Shown here: positions 12,674 through 21,122 of the stretch, piece by piece
Position numbering within the stretch: the stretch's first letter is position 1
Layout of the letters: the number at the start of each line of letters is the position of its first letter
DNA from: Nitrospirota bacterium
GTDB lineage: Bacteria > Nitrospirota > Thermodesulfovibrionia > Thermodesulfovibrionales > UBA6898
Assembly: GCA_021814065.1 (NCBI GenBank)
Contig: JAKAIZ010000009.1
Span: 1-33,366, forward strand
DNA: 33,366 nucleotides
Direction of reading: 5' to 3'
Made by a program: the position numbers and the translations under genes
The notes under the pieces: generated by a model
Told to the model about the DNA's origin: nothing
Databases searched by the model: none
Seen by the model: the letters and a program-made list of their open reading frames with translations, nothing else

Positions 12674-13165
12674 GATGCTGGAAACTTGATACTGGTCACT
12701 GGATTCTGGTCTCAAGTATCGAGTATCCAGAATCAAGTATCCGGAGCCCAGCGACCTAAGTTGTTTCCATGAATATATCGTATAGAGATTTAGATATCTA
12801 TAAATTAGCTCACGAATTGGGAGTGACACTGCACAAATTCTCCCTAAAATTGCCGAAACATGAACTATATGAGACAGGCAGCCAGATGCGACGTGCTTCC
12901 AAATCGGTCTCAACCAATATTGTGGAAGGCTATGGTAGGCGTAGATATAAAGCAGAATTCATCAGGTTCCTGATCTTTGCGCAGGCATCCTGTGATGAAA
13001 CAACGGAATGGCTGGAATACATTCATGACTGTTATAAGAATCTCGAAGAAGAGGCAGAACAGCTTCTTTCCAGGACTGATGAACTTGGAAAGAAGATAAA
13101 TCGCTTTATCCAGGCTGTTGAATCTAAACATCAAGTATGACATCCATCATCAAGTCTCCAGCATC
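12674..13165 (+). mobile_element. Inverted-repeat-flanked S23 element (candidate)
   Basis: GATGCTGGAAACTTGAT (12674-12690) is matched at 16 of 17 positions by the reverse complement of ATCAAGTCTCCAGCATC (13149-13165). Between them lies one gene, the S23-type protein at 12769-13140. A further inner dyad GATTCTGG/CCAGAATC is at 12702-12709 and 12727-12734. Complementary ends around an S23 gene are the layout of 23S rRNA intervening sequences, but here the unit sits between two protein genes. Mobility is inferred. Confidence 0.4.
12769..13140 (+). CDS. S23-type four-helix-bundle protein
   Basis: A 123-aa protein of the family first seen in rRNA intervening sequences. It starts YRDLDIYKLAHELGV and has QMRRASKSVSTNIVEGYGRR and FLIFAQASCDETTEWLEY. 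It has four amphipathic helices and a conserved N-I-x-E-G turn. Family members form pentameric bundles; the molecular role is unknown. It lies between wzm and wzt, in the same slot as the remnant at 4599 in the first exporter pair. It is flanked by an inverted repeat. Confidence 0.87.
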   Translation: MNISYRDLDIYKLAHELGVTLHKFSLKLPKHELYETGSQMRRASKSVSTNIVEGYGRRRYKAEFIRFLIFAQASCDETTEWLEYIHDCYKNLEEEAEQLLSRTDELGKKINRFIQAVESKHQV

Positions 13166-13305
13166 TAGTTTCGCGGATCGAGTGTCGATCAGCGAAAGTC
13201 CAGCATCTTGTATCCAGCTTTCAAGAGTCCAGCATCTTGTTTCTAGTTTCTGGTATCTGGCATCCAGCAACAAGAAGCGAGTATCCAGTAACCAGCAGCG
13301 TGTCT
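13141..13305. repeat. TCCAGCATC-type word tract
   Basis: At least ten degenerate words such as TCCAGCATCTAGTTTC, GTATCCAGTAACCAGC and CATCCAGCAACAAG. The same word appears before the S23 gene in reverse complement (12674-12765), after hicB at 13812-13918, and inside the wzt gene at ~14060-14100. Confidence 0.7.
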
Positions 13306-13309
13306 GTCG

Positions 13310-13318
13310 TGCTATAAT
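13310..13318 (+). promoter_or_regulatory. Extended -10 promoter for hicAB
   Basis: TGCTATAAT gives a consensus extended -10 (TGn plus TATAAT) 27 bases before hicA. Extended -10 promoters can work without a good -35, and none is seen. A 4-codon mini-frame (ATG 13334, MKTE, stop) overlaps the hicA start codon. Confidence 0.45.
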
Positions 13319-13344
13319 TTTGGGGGAAATAGGATGAAAACCGA

Positions 13345-13599
13345 ATGAGCAGATATGACAAACTCATTGCCCGATTATTGCAAGGCGATGCTGATACCAA
13401 CATGGCATTTGATGATTTGTGCGATCTCCTTCAGCGCCTTGGATTTGAAATGCGTACGCGGGGCAGCCATCATATCTTCAGGAAGTCAGGCATTGAGGAA
13501 AGGATCAATTTGCAAAGAGACGGTGATAAGGCGAAGGCTTACCAGGTTCGCCAGATAAGATCGATTATATTGAAATACAACCTCAAGGGGGTGAAGTGA
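13345..13599 (+). CDS. hicA: HicA-type toxin (second pair)
   Basis: An 84-aa protein with FDDLCDLLQRLGFEMRTRGS, then G40-S41-H42-H43 in RGSHHIF, the HicA catalytic histidine context. The end RQIRSIILKYNLKGVK fits the family. It is slightly longer at the N-terminus than the HicA at 9273 and belongs to a different subgroup. ATG 13345 overlaps the stop codon of a 4-codon mini-frame, so it may be reached by coupled translation. It sits between wzm and wzt of the second exporter, an unusual place for a TA pair. Confidence 0.83.
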   Translation: MSRYDKLIARLLQGDADTNMAFDDLCDLLQRLGFEMRTRGSHHIFRKSGIEERINLQRDGDKAKAYQVRQIRSIILKYNLKGVK

Positions 13600-13811
13600 T
13601 GGAAAAATATGAAATCATTATCTACTGGAGCAGTGAAGATAGTGTATTCGTTGCTGAAGTCCCGGAGTTGCCAGGCTGTATGGCGCACGGCGCAACACAT
13701 GAAGATGCCCTGCTGCAGGTGAAGGAGGCTATTCATTTATGGATGGATACTGCCAGAGAGTTCGGTGATCCTATACCGAGTCCCAAAGGCAGACGTCTTG
13801 TATTTGCATGA
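13599..13811 (+). CDS. hicB: HicB-type antitoxin (second pair)
   Basis: A 70-aa protein, MEKYEIIIYWSSEDSVFVAE then VPELPGCMAHGATHEDALLQ and VKEAIHLWMDTARE, the HicB partial RNase-H-like fold without a DNA-binding tail. ATG 13599 shares one base with the hicA stop codon. AAGGGGGTG at 13585-13593 is the ribosome site. A GTG one codon upstream (13596) is less likely. Confidence 0.85.
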   Translation: MEKYEIIIYWSSEDSVFVAEVPELPGCMAHGATHEDALLQVKEAIHLWMDTAREFGDPIPSPKGRRLVFA

Positions 13812-13918
13812 ATGACGCCGCAAGTATCCAGTATCCAGCAACTAGTAACGGGTAACAAGCATCCGGGACCGGCATTAGTGATCTAGTTCCGCGCATCCAT
13901 TAACGAGAAACAGGCAAT
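13812..13918. repeat. GTATCCAGC-type word tract
   Basis: Words AAGTATCCAGTATCCAGCAAC and CATCCGGGACCGGC precede the wzt start. They are of the same family as 13141-13305. Confidence 0.6.
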
Positions 13919-15181
13919 ATGTCCGATACGGTCATCAAAGTTGACAATTTAAGCAAATCCTACACCATCAGCCACAAGTCCAATGAACGATATGTGGCTT
14001 TGCGCGATGTTATTACAGACAAGTTCAAAGCTATTGGCTCAAAGCTTAGTTTAAGAAATCGAGCATCCAGTAACCAGCATCCAGCATCAAGTAGCAAGGA
14101 ACAGTTTTATGCTCTTCGCGACGTTTCTTTCGAAATCAAACGCGGTGATCGAGTGGGCATTATCGGCAGAAACGGAGCTGGGAAGTCTACTCTGTTAAAG
14201 GTGCTCAGCCGGATTACCGAACCTACAAGCGGGAGAATAGAGATTACTGGGCGAGTGGCGAGCCTTCTGGAGGTGGGAACGGGATTCCATCCTGAGTTGA
14301 CGGGGCGAGAAAATATTTTTCTCAACGGGGCTATTTTGGGGATGACGAAAGCCGAGATTAAAAGGAAATTCGATGAGATCGTCGATTTTGCGGAGATTGA
14401 AAAATTCCTGGATACTCCCGTGAAAAGATATTCGTCGGGAATGTATGTGCGCCTCGCCTTTGCAGTGGCGGCGCACTTGGAACCGGAGATACTTATCGTT
14501 GATGAAGTGCTGGCGGTGGGGGATGCGCAGTTTCAGAAGAAGTGTTTGGGGAAGATGGAGGAAGTAGGGAGGGAAGGTCGGACGGTGTTGTTTGTGAGTC
14601 ATAATATGGCTGCTGTGCAAAGACTCTGTAGCCGGGCGGTCATGTTGTCCGAAGGCCATGTTGTGGCTGACGACGATAAGGGAACTGTTGTAGAACGCTA
14701 TCATCTTGACTGCAGTCATGCTGCTTCTTCTTCAAGGCCTTTTTTTGCACCAGAGTCCCCGTATACAAATTTGGCGGTGACCATCGATGGTCGGTCACAG
14801 AACGGCCAACATTTTTGGGACCCAGTTAAGCCGCTGGATTTGACGATGACCATTGACTGTAATAAAGCGATGACATGCCCTATGGTTGACATAGCATTCT
14901 TTAGGCTTGATGGCTGCAAACTTTTTGCTCTTCAAAGCTATCATCTGCTTGATTATAATGAGGACGACAGGCGCAACCGTTGGGTGTTAAGGTTTTTGCT
15001 AAGTAATGCTAGTCTGGTCCCGCAAACAATATATTTTGATATTGGTGTGCGAGATCGTGGAGGTGGATATCTCATTCATTGGATTAGGATCGCTGAGATT
15101 AAAGTTCAGGACCGCGATCACCTTATGAAGGTTACATCTGATTCTTTGATATGGCCGGATGTTCGAGCATCGATTGGGTAA
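13919..15181 (+). CDS. wzt: Wzt-type ABC polysaccharide exporter, ATPase with C-terminal domain (second pair)
   Basis: A 420-aa ATPase with Walker A GRNGAGKS at 83-90, signature YSSGM at 171-175, Walker B ILIVDE at 191-196 and switch H228. Residues ~262-420 form a C-terminal domain unlike that of the first Wzt, so the two exporters probably recognise different chains. Residues ~48-61 (RASSNQHPASSSKE) are encoded by CATCCAGTAACCAGCATCC words identical in style to the flanking spacers. They fall between the first strand and the nucleotide-binding core, so this is an in-frame tract insertion in a loop. ATG 13919 gives the normal N-terminus MSDTVIKVDNLSKSY. Confidence 0.9.
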   Translation: MSDTVIKVDNLSKSYTISHKSNERYVALRDVITDKFKAIGSKLSLRNRASSNQHPASSSKEQFYALRDVSFEIKRGDRVGIIGRNGAGKSTLLKVLSRITEPTSGRIEITGRVASLLEVGTGFHPELTGRENIFLNGAILGMTKAEIKRKFDEIVDFAEIEKFLDTPVKRYSSGMYVRLAFAVAAHLEPEILIVDEVLAVGDAQFQKKCLGKMEEVGREGRTVLFVSHNMAAVQRLCSRAVMLSEGHVVADDDKGTVVERYHLDCSHAASSSRPFFAPESPYTNLAVTIDGRSQNGQHFWDPVKPLDLTMTIDCNKAMTCPMVDIAFFRLDGCKLFALQSYHLLDYNEDDRRNRWVLRFLLSNASLVPQTIYFDIGVRDRGGGYLIHWIRIAEIKVQDRDHLMKVTSDSLIWPDVRASIG

Positions 15182-15187
15182 AATGTC

Positions 15188-15910
15188 ATGAGAAATAAAT
15201 TCATTTCAACAGCGCCGGTGTGGCGACAAAGTCAGTATAAGGGTATTCCCATTGGTGCGGTGGAAGGGTTGCATGATGAAGTGGGCAGTTTACTTACTTC
15301 TCTACTTCCGCAAAATAGCAGTGTCTTGGACATGGGCGCAGGACATGGGGCATTGTCGCTGCGTCTGGCTGATCTGGGCTTCGGAGTGTCAGCCATTGAC
15401 AAAGAAGACCATTTTCAACCCAAAGGAATTCCCTTCCAAAGAATCGACCTCGATAAGGCCGTGCCTCAATTCGGGCCATTTGACGCCGTTTGTGCCGTCG
15501 AAGTCATTGAGCACATCAAGAATCCTTCGACGCTGCTTGCAGACTGCTGGGCGCTGATCAAGCCAGGCGGCTACCTCATCGTCTCGACACCGAACATCAC
15601 TTCCTTCCTTTCAAGGATGATTTTCCTCCGCACAGGTCGTTTTCATCAGTTCATGGATCAGGACAGACTATTCGGCCACATAACCCCGCTTGCACTGGAA
15701 GAGATATCTTATTTTTTACGTGAGATCGGCTATGAAATTATCAACGTCAAGTCTGTCGGTTATCTGCCGCTCCTGTTTCTTGAGGGCGGATTTGGGACGC
15801 TTCTCAATCCAAAGTCATTACTGTTCAACGCGGCTACATTATTGCTCTACCCGTTCATGAGGGGTTTTAAGCGGGGTTGGTGTCTCATTATGGCCGCCCG
15901 TAGACCTTAA
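15188..15910 (+). CDS. SAM-dependent methyltransferase (class I)
   Basis: A 240-aa cytosolic methyltransferase. Motif I is VLDMGAGHG at 46-54. DAVCAVEVIEHIKNP and KPGGYLIVSTPN are the post-I and UbiG/Methyltransf_11-type motifs. Next to an exporter ATPase it may add a terminal methyl group to the sugar chain, which in some ABC-exported O-antigens is the length-setting cap that Wzt recognises. That role is inference. The gap to wzt is 6 bases and the next gene follows directly, so these are one operon. Confidence 0.82.
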   Translation: MRNKFISTAPVWRQSQYKGIPIGAVEGLHDEVGSLLTSLLPQNSSVLDMGAGHGALSLRLADLGFGVSAIDKEDHFQPKGIPFQRIDLDKAVPQFGPFDAVCAVEVIEHIKNPSTLLADCWALIKPGGYLIVSTPNITSFLSRMIFLRTGRFHQFMDQDRLFGHITPLALEEISYFLREIGYEIINVKSVGYLPLLFLEGGFGTLLNPKSLLFNAATLLLYPFMRGFKRGWCLIMAARRP

Positions 15911-17053
15911 GTGAGTAAGAATCTAAGTATTCTCATCGTTCCTGAATGGTTCCCTACAGTTGCGGCACCCTATGCGGGAAGATTTATTTATGACCAGGCG
16001 CGGGCCCTCTCAGCGAGGCATCACGTAACTGTTCTTTACTGTCCGTTAGTGCTGGCCAAAGAAGAGGCAACTTCCGTAATTAAAGGTGATTCTTTTGAAA
16101 CTATAGTTGAGCCGCTTCTTCCCAAGAAAGGATTGTTCCAGTGGTCATATGCTCAAACAATTCGGCGTCACTTATTAAATGCCTCAGCAAAATACGACAT
16201 CATCCATGCCCATGTAGCAATCCCAACGGGACTCGCTTCTGTGACTGCCGGCCGTCTTTCCGGCGTCCAAACGGTGATTACCGAGCACTCGGGCCCCTTT
16301 TCCATCCTGATGAAGACGGGACGTAACAGATTCAAAGTTCGGCTGGCAAATGCGCTCGCGACAAAAATCGTGGCTGTGAGCGATGCGTCAGCAAGTGAAA
16401 TTCGTTCCTACGGATTGCGGGTCGACACGGTGATTTCCAACCTTGTCGATACTAAGCTCTTCTCATGTGAGTCTGTCGCTGGCAATGTGCGAACAACGAT
16501 AAAGCTTCTTTTTGCTGGGCGCCTTGACGATCAGCAGAAGGGGTTGACGTATCTCTTGGAGGCTATGTCTCTGTTGATGAACACCAATAATATCGGCATG
16601 CAGTATGAGTTGAGCATTATCGGGAGTGGCAGAGAATTGGCGGCTTCTAAGGATGTAGCCAGGAAGCTTGGTGTTGAAAGGTGTTGCGAGTTTCTCGGGA
16701 CACTAACTCATGAAGCCGTCGCAAAAGAAATGAGCAAATGTGACATTTATGTTTCTCCTAGTCTCTATGAATCTTTTGGCGTGACGTTGATCGAAGCGAT
16801 AGCGAGCGGGAAACCTGTTGTGGCAACCAGATGCGGAGGTCCTGAAGAGATCGTTACAACTGAGACGGGAGTGCTTGTGGAACCAAAAAGTGCAGGGGCG
16901 TTGGCGAAGGCTATTGCTGACGTGGCTGGCAACCTTAGCCGTTATAACCCAAAGTGCATATCAGAACATGCTAGAAATAAATATGGCTTCGATGCCGTTG
17001 TTGACCAATTGGAAGAATTGTATGAAGAGGCAATGGGGAAAAAGTCTTTATGA
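15911..17053 (+). CDS. Glycosyltransferase family 4
   Basis: A 380-aa GT-B enzyme. The N-terminal domain starts LSILIVPEWFPTVAAPYAGR. The C-terminal donor-binding domain has FAGRLDDQQKG at ~201-211 and the E-x7-E motif at E287 and E295 in SLYESFGVTLIEAIASGKP. It is likely a retaining transferase using a nucleotide sugar on the cytoplasmic face. GTG start directly after the methyltransferase stop codon. It overlaps the carbamoyltransferase by 4 bases. Donor and acceptor are unknown. Confidence 0.87.
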   Translation: MSKNLSILIVPEWFPTVAAPYAGRFIYDQARALSARHHVTVLYCPLVLAKEEATSVIKGDSFETIVEPLLPKKGLFQWSYAQTIRRHLLNASAKYDIIHAHVAIPTGLASVTAGRLSGVQTVITEHSGPFSILMKTGRNRFKVRLANALATKIVAVSDASASEIRSYGLRVDTVISNLVDTKLFSCESVAGNVRTTIKLLFAGRLDDQQKGLTYLLEAMSLLMNTNNIGMQYELSIIGSGRELAASKDVARKLGVERCCEFLGTLTHEAVAKEMSKCDIYVSPSLYESFGVTLIEAIASGKPVVATRCGGPEEIVTTETGVLVEPKSAGALAKAIADVAGNLSRYNPKCISEHARNKYGFDAVVDQLEELYEEAMGKKSL

Positions 17054-18813
17054 AAATCCTCGGCATCCACGACGGACATAATTCATCTGCATGCCTGCTG
17101 GTTGATGGACAGATTCATATGGCTGTTCAGGAGGAGCGGCTGCGGCGTGTCAAGAATTATGCAGGGTTCCCGGAAAAGGCCGTAGAATTCATTCTGCAGG
17201 AATCGGGGCTTACGATAAACGACATCGACCTGTATGCAATCGCAGGGCATGAAATGCCCGATCAGAACACGAAGGAAAGCAGACTTGCGCTTTATCGGGA
17301 ATTCGGCATGCCGGGTTATCTCGAAAAACGCGGGAAAAAGTTGAAGAGACGGCAGATATATGATACCGCATTGCCTCCTTCGCTGCGCAGGAAGATCAAG
17401 GGCGCAATAGGAAAGGGGGCTCAAGAAGAAAAATTCAGCGGCAGGCTGGGAAGGGCGCTTGCGTTCGGTATCCCTGAGGAAAAGATTCAACCTGTGGAAC
17501 ACCATCTGGCCCATGCAGCGGCCGCATATTACGGGCAGGGGATCTATGATCGGGATATTCTAGTCCTGACGTGCGACGGCGAAGGAGACGGGCTCTGCGC
17601 AACGATAAATATCGGGGAAAAGGGAAGCCTCAAAAGGATCGCAGGTGTGCCGCGAAACGAATCCATCGGTAACCTCTATTCGGTAACGACCTTCATGATG
17701 GGGATGGTCCCGCTGGAGCATGAATATAAGTTGATGGGAATGGCGCCTTATTCTGATGAGAAGCGCGCTATCACAGTGAGCAAGAAACTGCATTCTCTTT
17801 TCACCTTCGGCGCGGCTGACCCTTATGGCTGGAGGCGCGCTGACGGTTGCCCGGATCTATTATATAGCTATAGCTTCCTTCGAAACCTCTTTGAGCTCGA
17901 CCGTTTCGACCATATCTGCGGGGGCCTTCAGCGATTTACAGAGGAATTTCTACTTCAGTGGGTGAAGAACTGCATTTCTGCAACTAGCATCAGGCGGCTG
18001 GCACTGAGCGGTGGTGTATTTATGAATGTGAAGCTCAACAAGGCGATCATGGAGCTATCTGAAGTTGAAAGTTTGTTTGTCTTTCCCTCTTGTGGGGATG
18101 AGACAAATGCAATCGGCGCAGCCTATGCGGCGGCGGCAAAAAATGAGGGATACCGGCAAATCAAGCCGATGAAAGAGTTTTATTTTGGTAAAGGTTACAG
18201 TAATGAAGAGGTGAAAGCGGCAGTTGACAATTTCCGCTTTGAGTGTCCTGTTTTCTGCGAACGCGTTGACGACATCGAGTTGCGTGTTGCCGAATTGCTT
18301 GCCGCGGGTGAAGTTGTGGCACGCTTCAAAGGCCGTGAGGAGTTCGGTGCGCGCGCCCTCGGCAACCGCTCGATCCTGGCTGATCCGTCAAATAATGAAG
18401 TAATCAAGGTGATAAACAGCATGATCAAATGCCGTGATTTCTGGATGCCCTTTGCGACCTCTATGACCGATCACCAGGCCGACTCATGTCTCATCAATCC
18501 AAAGAAGGTTGAAGCACCTTATATGATTCTCACCTTCGATTCGACGGATCGTATCAGGGACTTCAAAGCCGGTGCCCACCCCTATGACCTTACGGTCCGT
18601 CCACAGGTGGTCTACCCGGATTGGAACCCGGACTACTACCGTTTAATCGAGGAGTTCGAACGGGTATCAGGGAAGAAGGGCGGCGTGCTCAACACTTCTT
18701 TCAACCTGCACGGTCACCCGCTCGTTAGTTCACCGGAAGATGCTTTTGATGTTTTCAATCGATCGGGGCTCAAGTATCTTGCGATCGAGAGTTATCTACT
18801 GAGAAAGACGTAG
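17050..18813 (+). CDS. NodU/CmcH-family carbamoyltransferase
   Basis: A 587-aa protein of the carbamoyltransferase family, which moves carbamoyl from carbamoyl phosphate to a sugar or antibiotic hydroxyl via an adenylate. The N-terminal Kae1-like fold begins MKILGIHDGHNSSACLLV, with HHLAHAAAAYY and LTCDGEGDG in the core and LALSGGVFMNVKLN later. The C-terminal YrdC-like-linked domain has EEFGARALGNRSILADP and LNTSFNLHGHPLVSSPEDAF. The length is normal and all motifs look intact. It probably carbamoylates a sugar of the exported polymer. A second, different member survives only as C-terminal scraps at 28674, 29670 and 33102. Confidence 0.88.
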   Translation: MKILGIHDGHNSSACLLVDGQIHMAVQEERLRRVKNYAGFPEKAVEFILQESGLTINDIDLYAIAGHEMPDQNTKESRLALYREFGMPGYLEKRGKKLKRRQIYDTALPPSLRRKIKGAIGKGAQEEKFSGRLGRALAFGIPEEKIQPVEHHLAHAAAAYYGQGIYDRDILVLTCDGEGDGLCATINIGEKGSLKRIAGVPRNESIGNLYSVTTFMMGMVPLEHEYKLMGMAPYSDEKRAITVSKKLHSLFTFGAADPYGWRRADGCPDLLYSYSFLRNLFELDRFDHICGGLQRFTEEFLLQWVKNCISATSIRRLALSGGVFMNVKLNKAIMELSEVESLFVFPSCGDETNAIGAAYAAAAKNEGYRQIKPMKEFYFGKGYSNEEVKAAVDNFRFECPVFCERVDDIELRVAELLAAGEVVARFKGREEFGARALGNRSILADPSNNEVIKVINSMIKCRDFWMPFATSMTDHQADSCLINPKKVEAPYMILTFDSTDRIRDFKAGAHPYDLTVRPQVVYPDWNPDYYRLIEEFERVSGKKGGVLNTSFNLHGHPLVSSPEDAFDVFNRSGLKYLAIESYLLRKT

Positions 18814-18825
18814 GACTTCAGCATT

Positions 18826-20193
18826 TTGAAAAATATACTTTTCATAAGCTATTATTTCCCTCCTGTGGGAGGGTCAGGTGTACATTATCCGTCTAAGCAT
18901 GTCAAACACCTAAGGTATTTTGGCTACAACCCCATCGTTCTGACCGTGTCACCCGAGGACTACTCGGGGCATTCGGAGCTCAGAATGCCCCTTGATGAGA
19001 CACGGTGCGAGGACATACCGGGCGACATTGAAACCCATAAAGTGCGATCGCATCAGCCCTTCCGTCTCTTCAGGGTGCTTTCAAAAATTCGTCTCGAGTT
19101 TCTGAGGGAAATCTTCTTTGTGCCTGATAGTGCTATTACCTGGATTCTTCCTGCTGTTAGAAGAGGGCGTCTGATTGCAAGGGAAAAACCAATTGATCTG
19201 ATTTACACCCATAGCCGGCCTAACAGCACCGCGATCATCGGATGGATTCTTAAGAAATTATTGGGCAAACCCTGGGTTTTGGACTTTCGCGACCCCTGGA
19301 CAAATTATTTTCTTCAAACCCATCCCACAAAAATGCATTTTTGGGCCGAGCGTCATCTGGAGCAATTTCTGATAAAAAGGGCGGATCATGTAATTATGGT
19401 GACCCCGACCGCATTGGCTAATCTAATCGCGGAAAATGAATGCCTTACTTCTGAGCGGACGGCTTGCATTACGATGGGGTATGATAAGGAGGACTTTGAT
19501 CGAACCGAAGCCACTCAGAAAAAAGGAAAGGACTTCACTCTTTTATATCCCGGCGTTTTTTGCGGTGCGCCATCGCTTAATCAGTGTGAGAGAGGTAATC
19601 TTACTGAGCGACTATGGCGCAAAGTTCGGGGTCGGCTTTCTTACCGGCACAGAAATTTCGATCGACTGACTCACTCTCCGAAATTTCTGCTCGATGCGAT
19701 GCGGGAACTTTTTGCGGAAAGGCCGGAATTGCGGGACCGCCTAAAGTTTTTGCACATCGGGCCGTTCAGCAGTGAAAACAAGCGCTATGCGGAATTGATG
19801 GGTCTTTCTCAGAATGTAGAATTTCTCGGCTATCATTCGCACGCGGATGCGGTTAAAGCAATGAAACAAGCTGATGCACTTTTTATCTGTCTCGCCGATT
19901 CGCCTGACGGCGAGCGTAACGATTGTGTCCCGCAAAAGGTTTATGAATACATGGGTGCCCGGAAACCCATTCTGGCACTGGTTCCGGAGGGAGATGCGCG
20001 GGATTTTCTCGAAAAGGCCGGCACTGCAGTCATTTGTCCTCCCCGCGATATCTCGGCAATCAAGAATGCCCTTATATCTCTGATCGAAGGCGACGCAAGG
20101 ATTGACCCAAACGATGAATTTATTCGGAATTTCGAGTGTCGCAATATCACAGCGAGACTGGCGTCTGTATTCGATCGTCTCACTAGAGTGTGA
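18826..20193 (+). CDS. Glycosyltransferase, GT4-like
   Basis: A 455-aa GT-B-type enzyme from TTG 18826. The N-terminus ILFISYYFPPVGGSGVHYPS and KPWVLDFRDPWTNYF are typical of a large GT4-like group. The C-terminal part has NDCVPQKVYEYMGARKPILA and VICPPRD, the donor-binding region. It is longer than average because of a linker around residues 240-300 (with GRLSYRHRNFDRLTHSPKF). TTG is used because the conserved first strand begins immediately after it. The acceptor is unknown. Confidence 0.8.
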   Translation: MKNILFISYYFPPVGGSGVHYPSKHVKHLRYFGYNPIVLTVSPEDYSGHSELRMPLDETRCEDIPGDIETHKVRSHQPFRLFRVLSKIRLEFLREIFFVPDSAITWILPAVRRGRLIAREKPIDLIYTHSRPNSTAIIGWILKKLLGKPWVLDFRDPWTNYFLQTHPTKMHFWAERHLEQFLIKRADHVIMVTPTALANLIAENECLTSERTACITMGYDKEDFDRTEATQKKGKDFTLLYPGVFCGAPSLNQCERGNLTERLWRKVRGRLSYRHRNFDRLTHSPKFLLDAMRELFAERPELRDRLKFLHIGPFSSENKRYAELMGLSQNVEFLGYHSHADAVKAMKQADALFICLADSPDGERNDCVPQKVYEYMGARKPILALVPEGDARDFLEKAGTAVICPPRDISAIKNALISLIEGDARIDPNDEFIRNFECRNITARLASVFDRLTRV

Positions 20194-20203
20194 AGAGGTG
20201 TTT

Positions 20204-21121
20204 GTGCAACCACTGGTCCATATCATTATCTTGAACTACAACGGCAGAAAGTGGCTTGAGGCGTGTTTTAAATCATTGCTTCAGACGGCATATGAGAACT
20301 ATAAGGTGATGCTCGCAGACAATGGTTCTAATGATGGAAGCATTGAGCTTGTGAGGCGCAAATTTCCACAGGTGGAGATCATCGAAAACAAGGCTAACCT
20401 CGGTTTTTCTGAAGGGAATAATGTGGGCATTAGAAGAGCGATGTCCTTGGGAGCGGAGTATGTGGTATTGCTCAATAACGACGTTAAGGTTGATCCCCGC
20501 TGGCTGTCCGAGATGGTGAATGTGGGTGAAAGCGACGAGGATATCGGCATCCTTGGGGCGGTGCAACTGAATTATGAGGATGACGAATTCAATAACTGGA
20601 CCACTGCAGCTCTAAATGATCACCTGGAGGAACTTGCCGCTCCTGAAAAGGCCCGTCAGTGGATACCGGTGGCGTGGGTGGAGGGCTCGTGCTTCGCTGT
20701 AAAACGAAGAGTCTTTGATGAGATAGGGCTGCTGGATGCGATATATTTTTCCTTTTACGAAGAGATCGACTTTTGCCGCCGCGCCCGGTATCATTGCTAT
20801 AAAATAGGCCTTGTGCCGCGCAGCCGGATACATCATCACCGAGGGGGCAGTTGGGAATCGGACCCCGGCAAGAAGCGCGAACGGGATTACCACTGCGATC
20901 TAGGGCAGTTTATATATACGCTCACGGATCCGGGACGGTCCTTGATTGGCAACGTGGGAGCGCATTTCGTCGCCTTCGGAATAAAAATTAAAGATCTCTT
21001 CAGGAGCTTCAGCCTTGATCGTGCATGGGACTTGTTAAGAATGCAGAGAACGCTCATGAGGAATTGCGGCTCACTACTCGATAAATGGAAGCATGATCGT
21101 AATCGTCTGAGGGAGGCGTAG
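20204..21121 (+). CDS. Glycosyltransferase family 2 (rhamnosyltransferase-like)
   Basis: A GT-A enzyme of about 305 aa. It begins VHIIILNYNGRKWLEACFKS and has the ADNGSNDGS loop, NLGFSEGNNVGI and VVLLNNDVKVDP, with NND in the metal-binding DXD position. The acceptor-side segment is FYEEIDFCRRAR. These features match WbbL-type transferases. GTG 20204 is chosen because GAAGAGG lies 6 bases before it. GTG 20198 is an alternative. An in-frame ATG at 20102 would overlap the previous gene by 90 bases and is rejected. Confidence 0.85.
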   Translation: MQPLVHIIILNYNGRKWLEACFKSLLQTAYENYKVMLADNGSNDGSIELVRRKFPQVEIIENKANLGFSEGNNVGIRRAMSLGAEYVVLLNNDVKVDPRWLSEMVNVGESDEDIGILGAVQLNYEDDEFNNWTTAALNDHLEELAAPEKARQWIPVAWVEGSCFAVKRRVFDEIGLLDAIYFSFYEEIDFCRRARYHCYKIGLVPRSRIHHHRGGSWESDPGKKRERDYHCDLGQFIYTLTDPGRSLIGNVGAHFVAFGIKIKDLFRSFSLDRAWDLLRMQRTLMRNCGSLLDKWKHDRNRLREA

Positions 21122-21122
21122 C

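Noticed and set aside
13141-13305. Word tract as a CRISPR array
   Set aside because: Units are short, degenerate and irregularly spaced, with no constant repeat or unique spacers. No cas genes are present.
20102-20203. N-terminal extension of the GT2 gene at 20204
   Set aside because: It lies inside the previous gene, and the conserved first strand starts at VHIIILNYNG.
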